From an uncultured Dorea sp. (GTDB lineage Bacteria; Bacillota; Clostridia; Lachnospirales; Lachnospiraceae): 64,000 nt of DNA. This document shows positions 1-8,348 of the stretch, one piece after another. The DNA lies in NCBI GenBank assembly GCA_910578865.1, contig CAJTRM010000002.1, forward strand, positions 1 through 64,000, in the 5' to 3' direction. Under the pieces are notes generated by a model. The model was not told the origin of the DNA. It saw only the letters and a program-made list of their open reading frames with translations, and ran no database searches. The translations under genes were made by a program, and so were the position numbers. Position 1 is the stretch's first letter. Each line of letters starts with the position of its first letter.

Positions 1-209
1 TTGGCATTGTATTCGGCTGTGTCTTTTTCGGCTTCAGATTTTGCCCAGACCATCATGGCATCAAAGTCACCATCAAACTGTCGGAGTAGCTCATTGAGTT
101 TTCCGAGTTTTCGGAAGATCCGGGAAGAAGTCTTACCGTTTTCTTTCCGGTAGGACTGGTTGATATAAACGTCTTTGTTATTCTCTACACCAGTAATGGA
201 AACATACAT
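1..209 (-). CDS. Transposase N-terminus, IS1634/IS4-like (runs off window)
   Basis: The first 69 codons of a minus-strand gene are visible; the rest lies before base 1. Translation begins MYVSITGVENNKDVYINQSY and continues with a Lys/Arg-rich stretch and a short acidic helix. I recognise this as the N-terminus of the IS1634-type DDE transposases common in Lachnospiraceae. The start is the ATG at 209-207, preceded by an AGGTGA ribosome-binding site. The catalytic DDE residues are outside the window, so whether the element is intact cannot be judged. Confidence 0.7.
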   Translation of the reverse strand, partial: MYVSITGVENNKDVYINQSYRKENGKTSSRIFRKLGKLNELLRQFDGDFDAMMVWAKSEAEKDTAEYNA

Positions 210-216
210 AAAAATC

Positions 217-330
217 ACCTCATAAGTATTATAACACAACTAGCGCAAACTAGCACACATTATTTTTACAAATTTGACAAAAAAATAAGCCCAAAGCAGG
301 CTTAAATACAAGATTTGTGTGTTATGAGGT
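217..330. repeat. 9-bp inverted repeat upstream of the transposase, possible IS end region
   Basis: ACCTCATAA at 217-225 is matched exactly by its reverse complement at 322-330, and related ATAACACA-type sequence lies just inside both arms. Between them sits a short hairpin (AAGCC at 287-291 with GGCTT near 299-303). This lies directly upstream of the transposase start, so it could be part of the terminal region or a structure shielding the element from outside transcription. The true IS boundary and target duplication are not resolved. Confidence 0.35.
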
Positions 331-515
331 TTAAAAGGAAGTGTCAAACTCCCGGCTCATGATTTCTCCTTCTACTGCTGTCAGAAAGCAAAGGAATCAT
401 ATCATAAGCGTATGAAGAAGTAAACTCTACTTATGCAGAGGTAAATGCTACTGTAGTTGGAGAAGGTGGAATTTAAGATTTCATTTCAGGAATAAGAAAG
501 ACTTCAGAATTTTGT

Positions 516-545
516 TTGTCTCCGGTAGCAATACTATGGTATAAT
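516..545 (+). promoter_or_regulatory. Sigma-A-like promoter
   Basis: TTGTCT at 516-521 and a perfect TATAAT at 540-545 are separated by 18 bp, with TG one base upstream of the -10 (extended -10). It drives rightward, first into the small broken frame at 589 and perhaps on to the flotillin-like gene. Confidence 0.6.
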
Positions 546-588
546 AACAGAAGTAGTATATAGGTTGTGAAAATCAGGGAGAGTCCTT

Positions 589-755
589 TTGAATCAAAAT
601 ATCAGAATATATAAAGAAAATTATGAGAAGCTGCCTGACAGGTTCATTGAAAAAGTCGAGCATGATATACGGTATCTGTTAAACGCAGACATTGCGGGCC
701 TGAAAAGGGTCTATATGATACTGTGAGCAAGTTAAGAAATGAATTTGGTCATTAG
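589..755 (+). pseudogene. Small ORF, probably frameshifted remnant
   Basis: A TTG at 589, a few bases after GGGAGAG, opens a 45-codon charged, helical frame ending at 726. Near its 3' end another frame continues sensibly (reading GLYDTVSKLRNEFGH) to a stop at 753-755. This suggests one ancestral small protein split by an indel around 700. I do not recognise the family. It may instead be a genuine 45-residue protein; the preceding promoter makes transcription likely. Confidence 0.3.
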
Positions 756-794
756 TACTATTCATTATAATTTCAAAAAGGAGGAGAGAAGACA

Positions 795-2444
795 ATGTAC
801 TATTTTTGGGATATGGCACAGACGATTATTCCGGTTGCAGTGGTGGTTCTGCTTATTCTTATTATTCTGATCACCGGGTATGTAAAGGCATCTCCGGACA
901 CTGCTTACATAATTTCCGGTTTGCGGAAGAAGCCTAAGGTGCTGATTGGGAAGGCCGGCATTAAGATTCCGTTTCTGGAGAAAAAGGATGAGCTGAATCT
1001 TCAGTTGATCCCCATTGATGTCAAGACATCAAGTGCAGTGCCGACGGCGGACTACATCAACATCCGGGTGGATGCGGCCGTCAATGTGAAGATCAGTGAC
1101 GATAATGAACGTCTGGCCCTGGCGGCACAAAATTTCCTGAATAAACCGGTGGATTATATTGCACAGGTTTCCCGGGAAGTGCTGGAAGGTAATATGCGTG
1201 AGATCGTCGGGAAGATGAACCTGGAGGAAATGGTTTCCGACCGTCAGAAATTTGCCAATCTGGTGAAGGAAAATGCGGAGCCGGATCTTGCGGCGATGGG
1301 ACTTGATATCGTAAGCTTTAATGTACAGAATTTTGTGGACGGCAACGGCGTGATTGAAAACCTGGGTGTGGACAACATTGTAAAAATCCAGAAAAATGCT
1401 GCGATTTCCAGGGCTGAAAGTGAAAAGGAGATTGCAAGGGCTCAGGCAGTCGCTAAAAAGGAAGCCAATGATGCACAGGTAAGTTCCGAGCTTGAGATCG
1501 CAAATGCCAAGGCCAGGGCGCAGAAGGAGATGGCAGTGGTTCAGGCTGAGGCCACAAGGGAGTCAAAAGAGGCTGAAATCAGTGCGGCAACTCTGATCGC
1601 ACAGCGGGAGAATGAACTGGAGATCCGTAAAGCGGAGCTTCAGAAGGATGCGGATACGAAGAAGGCGATTGCCGATGCTGCATACCAGATCCAGAAAGAG
1701 TCGGAGCGTAAGACGGTCGAGATCACTACGGCCGATGCGAACCTTGCCCGCCAGGAAAAAGCAATTATATTAAAGGAAAAGGAAGTAGAGCTTACAGAAC
1801 GCAGTCTGGAAGCAACGGTTAAAAAGCAGGCAGACGCCGAGAAATATGCAAAGCAGCAGGAATCAGACGCAAAGCTGTATGAAGTACAGCGGGAATCAGA
1901 GGCTCAGCTGTTTGAACGTCAGAAGAATGCAGAGGCAGATAAATTTGAGCGTGAGAAAGAGGCCGAGGCGCTGAAGGCAACTGCAGAGGCTGAAAAATTT
2001 GCTATGGAACAGCAGGCAGAAGGTATTCGGAGCAAGGGGCTTGCGGAGGCAGAGGCCATCAAGGCGAAGGCGCTTGCGGAGGCGGAAGGTATCGAAAGGA
2101 AGGCAGAGGCTATGAAACAGATGGGCGAGGCTGCGATCCTGGAAATGTACTTCAAGGCTATGCCGGAGATTGCCCGGAATATTGCAGAGCCGCTTAGCAA
2201 AGTAGATAAGATTACCATGTACGGGGACGGCAACTCCTCCAAGCTGGTGAAGGATATTGTGGGAACGCTCACACAGGTGACGGACGGGCTGAAAGAGTCC
2301 ACAGGCGTTGATCTGCAGTCTGTGCTTTCCGGATTCCTGGGGATGAAGGTTGCGAATGATGTCCAGAATAACAGGGATGCGAGAGAAGCGGAGGACACTC
2401 AGGATAACAAGGATACAAAAGACGCAGAGGATGCAGAAGGGTAG
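795..2444 (+). CDS. Flotillin-like SPFH/band 7 membrane scaffold protein (YqiK type)
   Basis: The protein has 549 residues. It starts with an N-terminal membrane segment (about 8-30), then an SPFH/band 7 domain (about 35-210). A long Ala/Glu/Lys coiled coil follows (about 210-460) with repeated AEAEAIKAKALAEAEG-type heptads, then a flotillin-like C-terminus and a very acidic tail. Family members oligomerise on membrane microdomains and organise signalling, secretion or stress responses. The ATG follows a strong AAGGAGGAGAG site. No NfeD partner gene is adjacent, which such genes often have. A TATAAT at 766-771 may give a short-leader promoter. A strong hairpin terminator follows, so it appears monocistronic. 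Confidence 0.85.
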   Translation: MYYFWDMAQTIIPVAVVVLLILIILITGYVKASPDTAYIISGLRKKPKVLIGKAGIKIPFLEKKDELNLQLIPIDVKTSSAVPTADYINIRVDAAVNVKISDDNERLALAAQNFLNKPVDYIAQVSREVLEGNMREIVGKMNLEEMVSDRQKFANLVKENAEPDLAAMGLDIVSFNVQNFVDGNGVIENLGVDNIVKIQKNAAISRAESEKEIARAQAVAKKEANDAQVSSELEIANAKARAQKEMAVVQAEATRESKEAEISAATLIAQRENELEIRKAELQKDADTKKAIADAAYQIQKESERKTVEITTADANLARQEKAIILKEKEVELTERSLEATVKKQADAEKYAKQQESDAKLYEVQRESEAQLFERQKNAEADKFEREKEAEALKATAEAEKFAMEQQAEGIRSKGLAEAEAIKAKALAEAEGIERKAEAMKQMGEAAILEMYFKAMPEIARNIAEPLSKVDKITMYGDGNSSKLVKDIVGTLTQVTDGLKESTGVDLQSVLSGFLGMKVANDVQNNRDAREAEDTQDNKDTKDAEDAEG

Positions 2445-2486
2445 ATGGTGTCTCCCGAAAGGAATATAAAAAGAATATATGAGAAT

Positions 2487-2528
2487 AAAAAAGAGATTCG
2501 TTGTATAAAAAACAGCGGATCTCTTTTT
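2487..2528. terminator. Bidirectional Rho-independent terminator
   Basis: AAAAAAGAGATTCG at 2487-2500 pairs with CGGATCTCTTTTT at 2515-2528 (one mismatch), with an A-run on one side and a T-run on the other. It ends the flotillin-like gene and the convergent XRE gene. Confidence 0.75.
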
Positions 2529-2564
2529 GTGCACATATTGTTTTTGTGTACATGCTGTCAGTGT

Positions 2565-2801
2565 TTAGCTTTGTTTAGCCGGAGGAATGTACTCCAGCAA
2601 GTCATTCAGGTCGCACTTAAGGGCGTAGCAAAGGCGCGAGAGGACAGCCATGTCCAGACGCTGAATGGATCCGTCATAGTAGTGTTTTAGCTGTGTGCGC
2701 TGCATTTCGGCGCGGTAAGAGAGTTTGCTTAGTGACAGGTTTCGTTCTTCCATGAGTTCCCTGAGGTGTAGCTTTATTGTTCCGAATTCTAAGTCATTCA
2801 T
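2565..2801 (-). CDS. XRE/Cro-CI family helix-turn-helix regulator
   Basis: This is a 78-residue single-domain DNA-binding protein. A five-helix Cro/C1-type HTH covers about residues 8-70 (LSLSKLSYRAEMQRTQL recognition region, then the typical LSRLCYALKCDLNDLLEY). Such small regulators usually repress themselves and nearby genes. The start ATG is preceded by AGGAGG. It is convergent with the flotillin-like gene and divergent from the lipoprotein-NRPS run, so it is a candidate local regulator of either; this is inference. A GTGTA-N6-TACAC dyad at 2888-2903 lies upstream. Confidence 0.85.
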   Translation of the reverse strand: MNDLEFGTIKLHLRELMEERNLSLSKLSYRAEMQRTQLKHYYDGSIQRLDMAVLSRLCYALKCDLNDLLEYIPPAKQS

Positions 2802-3139
2802 ATTTTGAGTCCTCCTGCTTGTATGTAAGTAATGTTATTTTATTTTTATTGCTATTGTAAGCAGTGGATTTGTATGGTATTATTATTGTGTAGATATATA
2901 CACTATATAAATACATATGTAAAAAATAAAATAACAAAGGATAAAGAAGATAGAGGAAAGTAGAGGGCAAAAGATATGTATTGTACAAAGATAAGTGGCT
3001 GTTAAAAGAAACCTACATATTAGATGAGTTATATGCTTGGATTTTAGATTGTTTTTGACAATGTTGTATTGACTAGTAACAACAGTAAATCAGGTCATTA
3101 ATACCAGATAAAATATAACAAGATGATAGGGTAAAGATT
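2802..3139. promoter_or_regulatory. AT-rich divergent intergenic region between XRE regulator and NRPS-run start
   Basis: This 338-nt very AT-rich region has no convincing gene. It holds a small dyad GTGTA-N6-TACAC at 2888-2903 (candidate operator) and a TTGACA at 3055-3060 with no good -10 at standard spacing. Promoters for the xre gene and for the lipoprotein at 3140 should both be here, but I cannot place either securely. Confidence 0.4.
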
Positions 3140-3709
3140 ATGATCAAAAAAATTGTAGTAATAATAAGTATATTTACGACATTAGTTTGTATTTGTATGG
3201 GATGTGGTAAAGATACGAAAATAGCCAGAGAACATGGACAGCAGATCGCGGATATTGTGGAAAGCGGCGACATGGAGAAAATAAATGAATTCGTTTTCGG
3301 ATATCAGGAAACAGAGGCAGATGAAAAAATTGCTGCTATCATGGGAACAACAGAAAAAGAAGAAGATGGAATTTTAAAGGAAATTTTTCAAAACAACACC
3401 TTTGAAATCACCGAAGTAAGTAAGGATAAAATTAAGTATGAGATTAAGGCCCCTGATCTTACGGAAGTTTTTGAAAGATTGGGAGAAGCAGACAGGGGAC
3501 TGTCTGAGGAGGAGTTTACGGAAGAAGTCAGAAAATACATTGAACAGGCGAAGTATAAAAAAAGGACGGTATCCGTGCCATATAAAGTTGTGGACGGAGA
3601 AGTAATTGTAAACTACAGGAATGAGGAATTTATCAATGCAATTACCGGTGGCCTTTTAGAAAACTACCAAAAATTTTATCGGCAGATGCTGGAAGAATAT
3701 GCAGGTTAA
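3140..3709 (+). CDS. Predicted lipoprotein of unknown function
   Basis: The 189-residue precursor has a lipoprotein signal peptide (Lys-Lys start, hydrophobic core) and lipobox CMGC with the lipidated Cys at residue 22. The rest is acidic and helical, with a C-terminal half rich in beta strands. It resembles small substrate-accumulating DUF lipoproteins of clostridia, but I do not recognise the family. It lies 30 nt upstream of a secreted stalk-domain-like protein and opens the same-strand run leading to the NRPS. An extracytoplasmic role in sensing, resistance or handling of the product is possible but unproven. Confidence 0.65.
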   Translation: MIKKIVVIISIFTTLVCICMGCGKDTKIAREHGQQIADIVESGDMEKINEFVFGYQETEADEKIAAIMGTTEKEEDGILKEIFQNNTFEITEVSKDKIKYEIKAPDLTEVFERLGEADRGLSEEEFTEEVRKYIEQAKYKKRTVSVPYKVVDGEVIVNYRNEEFINAITGGLLENYQKFYRQMLEEYAG

Positions 3710-3739
3710 TTCTATATTAGCTGACGAGGAGTGAGAAGT

Positions 3740-5893
3740 TTGAAACAAAAGATTGCTTTATTGATGAGTATAGTTTTATTGATGATGAATTGTCTTCCTG
3801 CTTCTGTAAAAGCAGCGGAGAGAAAATATGGAACGATGCGGGTAGAGTTTTCTGATAATATCGGTTCCATAGAAATCATAAATATGATGACGGAAGATAA
3901 TCATCTATATGCAGATGCAAAGGAATTGGCTGCCAGATTAGGATATCAAGTAAATGATTCAGATGATAAATACATTACAATTTATAATTATGAAAATGGC
4001 AGTTTGCCATATAGGATTACTCGGTTTTTTTATGATGACATGAAGGTGAATCATATGTTGTTCTTTCGAATGTCGGAAGATTACAAAGCTCCTTTTAAAT
4101 GTATCCGTGACGATAAAGGAGTCTGGGTTCCGCTGGAATACTTTTTGCTGATTCTGAACAGTAGTATGCTTATTGTCGAGGATACTCTGCTGATAGACAT
4201 GCCGGAAAAGAAAATAACAGATATTTTTGTGGATGTTATGAGGAGAACCAGTACATATCTGTTTGAGTGGGAGAAGGATTTGGGATATTCGGATCTGGAT
4301 GTAATGGTAACCGGAGGGAGTAGCCATATCGTGAACCTGTTTAATGGTTTGTTAAAGTTTGATGGAATTTCCTGGGTCCAACTATTTCAGACTCTTGCAT
4401 TGGATCCATCTGCTTATGATAAAAAATACGGAGAAAATATGGCAATGTTTCTATGCACAGAGTCTGACGGGGAATTGCAAGCACTGCAGAAGGATATTCA
4501 AAAATGTCAAGACATATTCAGTGAAAACGGACGTATAGGAAAATTATTCTCTATATATTCAGAAGGGATTGATTCAGAAGTTGATGCTATGTACACAACC
4601 TGCAGCAATATACTGGATGATATAAAAAAAGGAAATTCAGATGTGGCAGTTTACAGCAGATCTTATGCTTCTTTGGAAAAGGCGATAGATAAGCAGGTCT
4701 GGTTTTCTAAAACCGGGAAAGCAATATTGGATACACAAAAAAGTATATCGGATATGGTATCACCCCTTGATACAATGTCCAAAATAGCGGAGGTTTTTCA
4801 GTATGGGGAGGAATTTCAGAACCAGGATGAGTTTTCCCTGAACGCGCTGGAATATTATCTGCAGAATTCTGCAGAAGATTCTATTACGTCAGGGATTGTG
4901 AAAACATCTATGGAGGCCTATTCTGAGAATTTAAAAAGTAATCTTGTAGAGTATTCGGCGAAAAGATATTTTGAGGAAAATGTAGGTAGTTGGATCGGAG
5001 ACGCTATCAAGAATGGCAAACTGCTCGGGAGTCAGGCAAATATGGCTCTTCTTGCATGGGATCTGGCTTCCGGATATGTACCGTTTCTTTCGAATGGTCT
5101 GAGTTCGGCAGATAATTTTGAACTGGCATTGTATTCTTCTGTGCTGCAATCAGATACATTTATTAATTATCAGCGGCTGCGTAATAAAATTTTTGAAGAT
5201 GATTCTAACATGACTGCAGGAAATCTGTATAAGACGGCTCAATATTGTTATCTTTATTTAAAGTCGTGTTATATGACCAGGAATGCAGCACTCGGCTCTT
5301 TAGAAGGAAAGGGGCAGGACATCAAGCAAAAGATACAGCCTTTGATAGAGGAACAAAACAAGATTAATAACAGTATTGCAGAAATGCTGGTGACCTTAAA
5401 TAAGGCAACAGAATCTAATGATAATCTGATATATGGTTTTCTGCCGGCTGATAACAAAGCTTATTTAAAAAATAACAGGAATGGTTTTAATGATTTAAAA
5501 GCGAATGTAGAAGTTAATCGTAGGGTTAATTTAAATGAGTGTCTGGATAATTTTAATAACATGTATTCTCAGATAGGAGGAAGACTGTCAAGCGAAACAG
5601 GAGATCATGCAAACTGGGTATTAAGTGATGGAATCCAATACGGAAATTATATGAATAGTACATTGGTAGATGAAGTTTCTTTAGATTCTTCTCGATATAG
5701 TATATTTAACATCTTCATTGATCAGAATGTGAATGAATCTAAAGAACAATTGGTCAGCAGTGGGTGGATTATGAAGGAGGATGGCGGAGGTTTTCAGGAA
5801 TACAGGAAAGATAATTTGAATATTAGTGTTCAGATTAATGAACAGACTGATTGCCTTTCGTCCATTTCTTTCTGGCGTGACGCATATTGGTAA
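3740..5893 (+). CDS. Large secreted protein with N-terminal stalk (copper amine oxidase N-like) domain
   Basis: The protein has about 717 residues. An in-frame GTG lies at 3731, but TTG 3740 sits 8 nt after AGGAG and fits better. A classical signal peptide (about 1-26, cleavage after VKA) is followed by a region resembling the copper amine oxidase N-terminal/stalk fold (about 30-150), with LYADAKELAARLGY and WVPLEYFL segments typical of that repeat. The remaining 550 residues are mostly helical and unfamiliar, and no catalytic motif or C-terminal anchor was seen. It is placed between the lipoprotein and the half condensation domain, so it may belong to the NRPS operon. Confidence 0.65.
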   Translation: MKQKIALLMSIVLLMMNCLPASVKAAERKYGTMRVEFSDNIGSIEIINMMTEDNHLYADAKELAARLGYQVNDSDDKYITIYNYENGSLPYRITRFFYDDMKVNHMLFFRMSEDYKAPFKCIRDDKGVWVPLEYFLLILNSSMLIVEDTLLIDMPEKKITDIFVDVMRRTSTYLFEWEKDLGYSDLDVMVTGGSSHIVNLFNGLLKFDGISWVQLFQTLALDPSAYDKKYGENMAMFLCTESDGELQALQKDIQKCQDIFSENGRIGKLFSIYSEGIDSEVDAMYTTCSNILDDIKKGNSDVAVYSRSYASLEKAIDKQVWFSKTGKAILDTQKSISDMVSPLDTMSKIAEVFQYGEEFQNQDEFSLNALEYYLQNSAEDSITSGIVKTSMEAYSENLKSNLVEYSAKRYFEENVGSWIGDAIKNGKLLGSQANMALLAWDLASGYVPFLSNGLSSADNFELALYSSVLQSDTFINYQRLRNKIFEDDSNMTAGNLYKTAQYCYLYLKSCYMTRNAALGSLEGKGQDIKQKIQPLIEEQNKINNSIAEMLVTLNKATESNDNLIYGFLPADNKAYLKNNRNGFNDLKANVEVNRRVNLNECLDNFNNMYSQIGGRLSSETGDHANWVLSDGIQYGNYMNSTLVDEVSLDSSRYSIFNIFIDQNVNESKEQLVSSGWIMKEDGGGFQEYRKDNLNISVQINEQTDCLSSISFWRDAYW

Positions 5894-5938
5894 GATATTC
5901 AGGAGAAGGATATTACTGTAATAGGACGGTAGAATTTT

Positions 5939-6655
5939 ATGAATAGACAATTGATGGGATTAACAACACCGCAAAAGAATATATGGAATCTACAAAAATA
6001 TTATGAAAATACTGCAATTACAAATTTATGTGGTGCGATTTTCTATAAAGGAAGACGGGACAATGAATTATTACGCCAGGCGATTTGCTGTTTTATACAG
6101 AATCAAAGTGGTATCCGGTTGAGGTTTATGGAGGATGGAGAACCTGTACAATACGTTTCGGATGAGATTGATGAGAATATCCCGGTTATGGAATTTTCCT
6201 CAATGGGGGAATTTGATTGTTTCGCGGAAAAATTTGCCGGAGAGCCATTGAAAGTATGGGATGTTCCGATGTATAGATTTGTGATATTTCATGTAGAGGA
6301 AAAAAGTGGTGTATTAGTATTGCTAAATCATTTAATTGCAGATGCCTGGACATTTGGAATGGTGCCAAATCAGTTTGAAGCATTTTATTATGAGGCAACA
6401 GGAAAAAGTGATATACCAATTTTAAATGGAGATTACAGAGAATTTATATATTCTGAAAAAGAATATTTCGTTTCAGATCGTTATAAAAAAGATCAGAAAT
6501 ATTGGGAGGAAAAGTATAAAGTCTGTCCAGAGAGAAGCCAGATAAAATCAGATAATAATCTACAGATAGGTATTCATGCGAAGAGAATTTCGAGAGTTTT
6601 GTCTTTAGATGTGGAAAGAAATATGGCAACTTGTGGTTATTTAAAGGATTTATAA
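5939..6655 (+). CDS. Truncated condensation-domain protein (N-terminal half only)
   Basis: The protein has 238 residues, against about 430-450 for a full NRPS condensation domain. Its start (LTTPQKNIWNLQKYYENTAI) and layout parallel the first condensation domain of the large NRPS downstream. The active-site motif reads NHLIADAW where the NRPS has HHLIGDAW, so the first His is Asn while the catalytic second His remains. The whole C-terminal lobe is absent, and no continuation was found in other frames before 6738. It is therefore probably an inactive relic of a duplicated first module. A retained accessory or regulatory role is possible because its frame is intact. Confidence 0.7.
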   Translation: MNRQLMGLTTPQKNIWNLQKYYENTAITNLCGAIFYKGRRDNELLRQAICCFIQNQSGIRLRFMEDGEPVQYVSDEIDENIPVMEFSSMGEFDCFAEKFAGEPLKVWDVPMYRFVIFHVEEKSGVLVLLNHLIADAWTFGMVPNQFEAFYYEATGKSDIPILNGDYREFIYSEKEYFVSDRYKKDQKYWEEKYKVCPERSQIKSDNNLQIGIHAKRISRVLSLDVERNMATCGYLKDL

Positions 6656-6737
6656 AATATATCGTATTCATATTTTCCTTTTGAACAGTGATACAAAAAG
6701 AATCAGAAAATCAAAAATAATGTATAAGGAGAACATC

Positions 6738-8324
6738 ATGAATAAAAAGGCAAAAAACTATCCCCTATATCAACATCAGGATTTTACGAATTTCAGACAG
6801 CTTATCACAGAAAAGTCAAAATCCAGTCCTGACGGCATTGCATTTCAATATTTAAATCATGAGAAGAGAGAATCTATTACATACAGACATTTTTATCAGG
6901 ACGTCAGCGCCCTGGAGGCTTTCCTGAACCGTCAGGGACTTTACGGTATAAAGATAGCCCTCTTAAGTGAGAATAGTTATGAATGGATCTTATCTTATTT
7001 TGCGGTTGTGGTAAGTGGTAATATGATTGTCCCGCTTGATAAGGAACTTTCAAATGATGAAATCAGCGGCCTGCTGACACACAGTGATGCGGAAGTGCTG
7101 ATTTATTCAGACTCTTACAGGGATATTGCAGAGGATTTGCTGCGGCAGGGACGGATAGGAAAGATTTTTAATATAGCTGATTTTCCTGCTTTTTTGAAGA
7201 GCGGAAGAAAATTGATTTCCAGTGGTGATTATGTGCCACTGGAAAATCCGGCAGATGAAAACAGTGTATGTTCGATTATCTTTACATCCGGGACGACGGG
7301 TAAACCCAAAGGAGTTATGCTTTCTCAAAAGGGTCTGATGGTGGATGCGGTCAACAGCTGCCGTAATGTATATTTTACAGGAGCATCCTTGCTAGTATTG
7401 CCGCTTCATCATACGTTTGCATTTACGGCAGGTGTTCTGGTAATGCTAATCTACGGCTGCCCAATCTGTATTGGAAAGAGCCTGCGGACATTCCGCTCTG
7501 ATCTACAGGTATTTCAACCGAGCCATATCTTTTTGGTTCCTCTTTTTGTGGAGAATTTATATAACACAATCTGGAAAGGAGTCCGAGAACAGGGGAAAGA
7601 GAAATTGTTGAAACGAATGATTAGACTCAGCAGCCTGGCAAGGAAGTGTGGTGTGGATTTGCGAAAAAAATTATTTCGTTCAATTCTGAAACAATTCGGC
7701 GGGCATCTGGAGTTAGTGGTATCAGGCGGTGCTCCCATTAAACAGAAATATATAGATGGGCTTGGTGATATCGGGGTACAGGTATTAAACGGATATGGAA
7801 TCACAGAGTGTTCCCCGGTTATAGCAGTAAACAGGAACCGATATTTTCGGGGGAATAGTGTAGGATTGCCTGTAAAGTGCTGTGAAGTTAAGATTATTGA
7901 CGGGGAAATCTGCGCGAAGGGTCTGAACATTATGCTGGGATATTACCATGACGAGGCTATGACAAAAGAAGTGCTTGAAGACGGATGGTTTAAAACAGGA
8001 GATCTTGGATATATAGACAGGGACGGTTTCATATACATTACAGGGCGTAAGAAAAATTTGATTATTCTGAGCAATGGGGAGAATATCTCTCCGGAAGAGC
8101 TGGAGGAGAGGATTCAGGAAATAGAATATGTAAAAGAAGTAGTTGTCTATGCAGAAGACGGAAAGATTGTGGCAGAGATTTTTGGTGAAGATGAGGAGCG
8201 TATTCGGGAAGGTGTCAAGAAAATGAATCAGGATCTTCCGCTGTATAAGCAGATACAGAAGATCCGGTTCCGGGATGCGGAGTTTGAGAAGACAAATACG
8301 AAAAAAATCAAGCGTTTTCAGTAA
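6738..8324 (+). CDS. Free-standing acyl-AMP ligase (fatty acid activating, FadD-like)
   Basis: The 528-residue adenylate-forming enzyme starts at the ATG 6 nt after AAGGAG; further in-frame codons upstream lack such a site. Motifs include the P-loop FTSGTTGKPKG (182-192), YGITE (from 353), the GWFKTGDLGYID hinge region, and a C-terminal TKKIKR with the likely catalytic Lys. It resembles long-chain acyl-CoA/acyl-AMP ligases rather than amino-acid A domains. The NRPS begins with a condensation domain and a stand-alone carrier protein follows it, so this enzyme most likely activates a fatty acid and loads it onto the carrier for N-acylation of the first amino acid. Role by context; substrate unknown. 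Confidence 0.85.
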   Translation: MNKKAKNYPLYQHQDFTNFRQLITEKSKSSPDGIAFQYLNHEKRESITYRHFYQDVSALEAFLNRQGLYGIKIALLSENSYEWILSYFAVVVSGNMIVPLDKELSNDEISGLLTHSDAEVLIYSDSYRDIAEDLLRQGRIGKIFNIADFPAFLKSGRKLISSGDYVPLENPADENSVCSIIFTSGTTGKPKGVMLSQKGLMVDAVNSCRNVYFTGASLLVLPLHHTFAFTAGVLVMLIYGCPICIGKSLRTFRSDLQVFQPSHIFLVPLFVENLYNTIWKGVREQGKEKLLKRMIRLSSLARKCGVDLRKKLFRSILKQFGGHLELVVSGGAPIKQKYIDGLGDIGVQVLNGYGITECSPVIAVNRNRYFRGNSVGLPVKCCEVKIIDGEICAKGLNIMLGYYHDEAMTKEVLEDGWFKTGDLGYIDRDGFIYITGRKKNLIILSNGENISPEELEERIQEIEYVKEVVVYAEDGKIVAEIFGEDEERIREGVKKMNQDLPLYKQIQKIRFRDAEFEKTNTKKIKRFQ

Positions 8325-8348
8325 AAAGTAATCAGGGAGAAGAGGAAA

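Larger units (their letters stand above)
331..794 (+). other. Gene-poor stretch with debris, a promoter and a broken small ORF
   Basis: No intact gene of convincing length is seen. A short frame near 371-423 ends in a Lys-rich tail and stop and looks like the 3' end of a lost gene. Further on are a good sigma-A-type promoter (516-545) and a small frame that appears broken (589-755). The stretch is consistent with decay next to an insertion sequence. Confidence 0.5.

Noticed and set aside
1896-2534. Long minus-strand frames opposite the flotillin-like gene
   Set aside because: They arise from the Ala/Glu-rich repetitive codons of the coiled coil on the plus strand and show low-complexity Ser/Ala or Leu/Cys runs.
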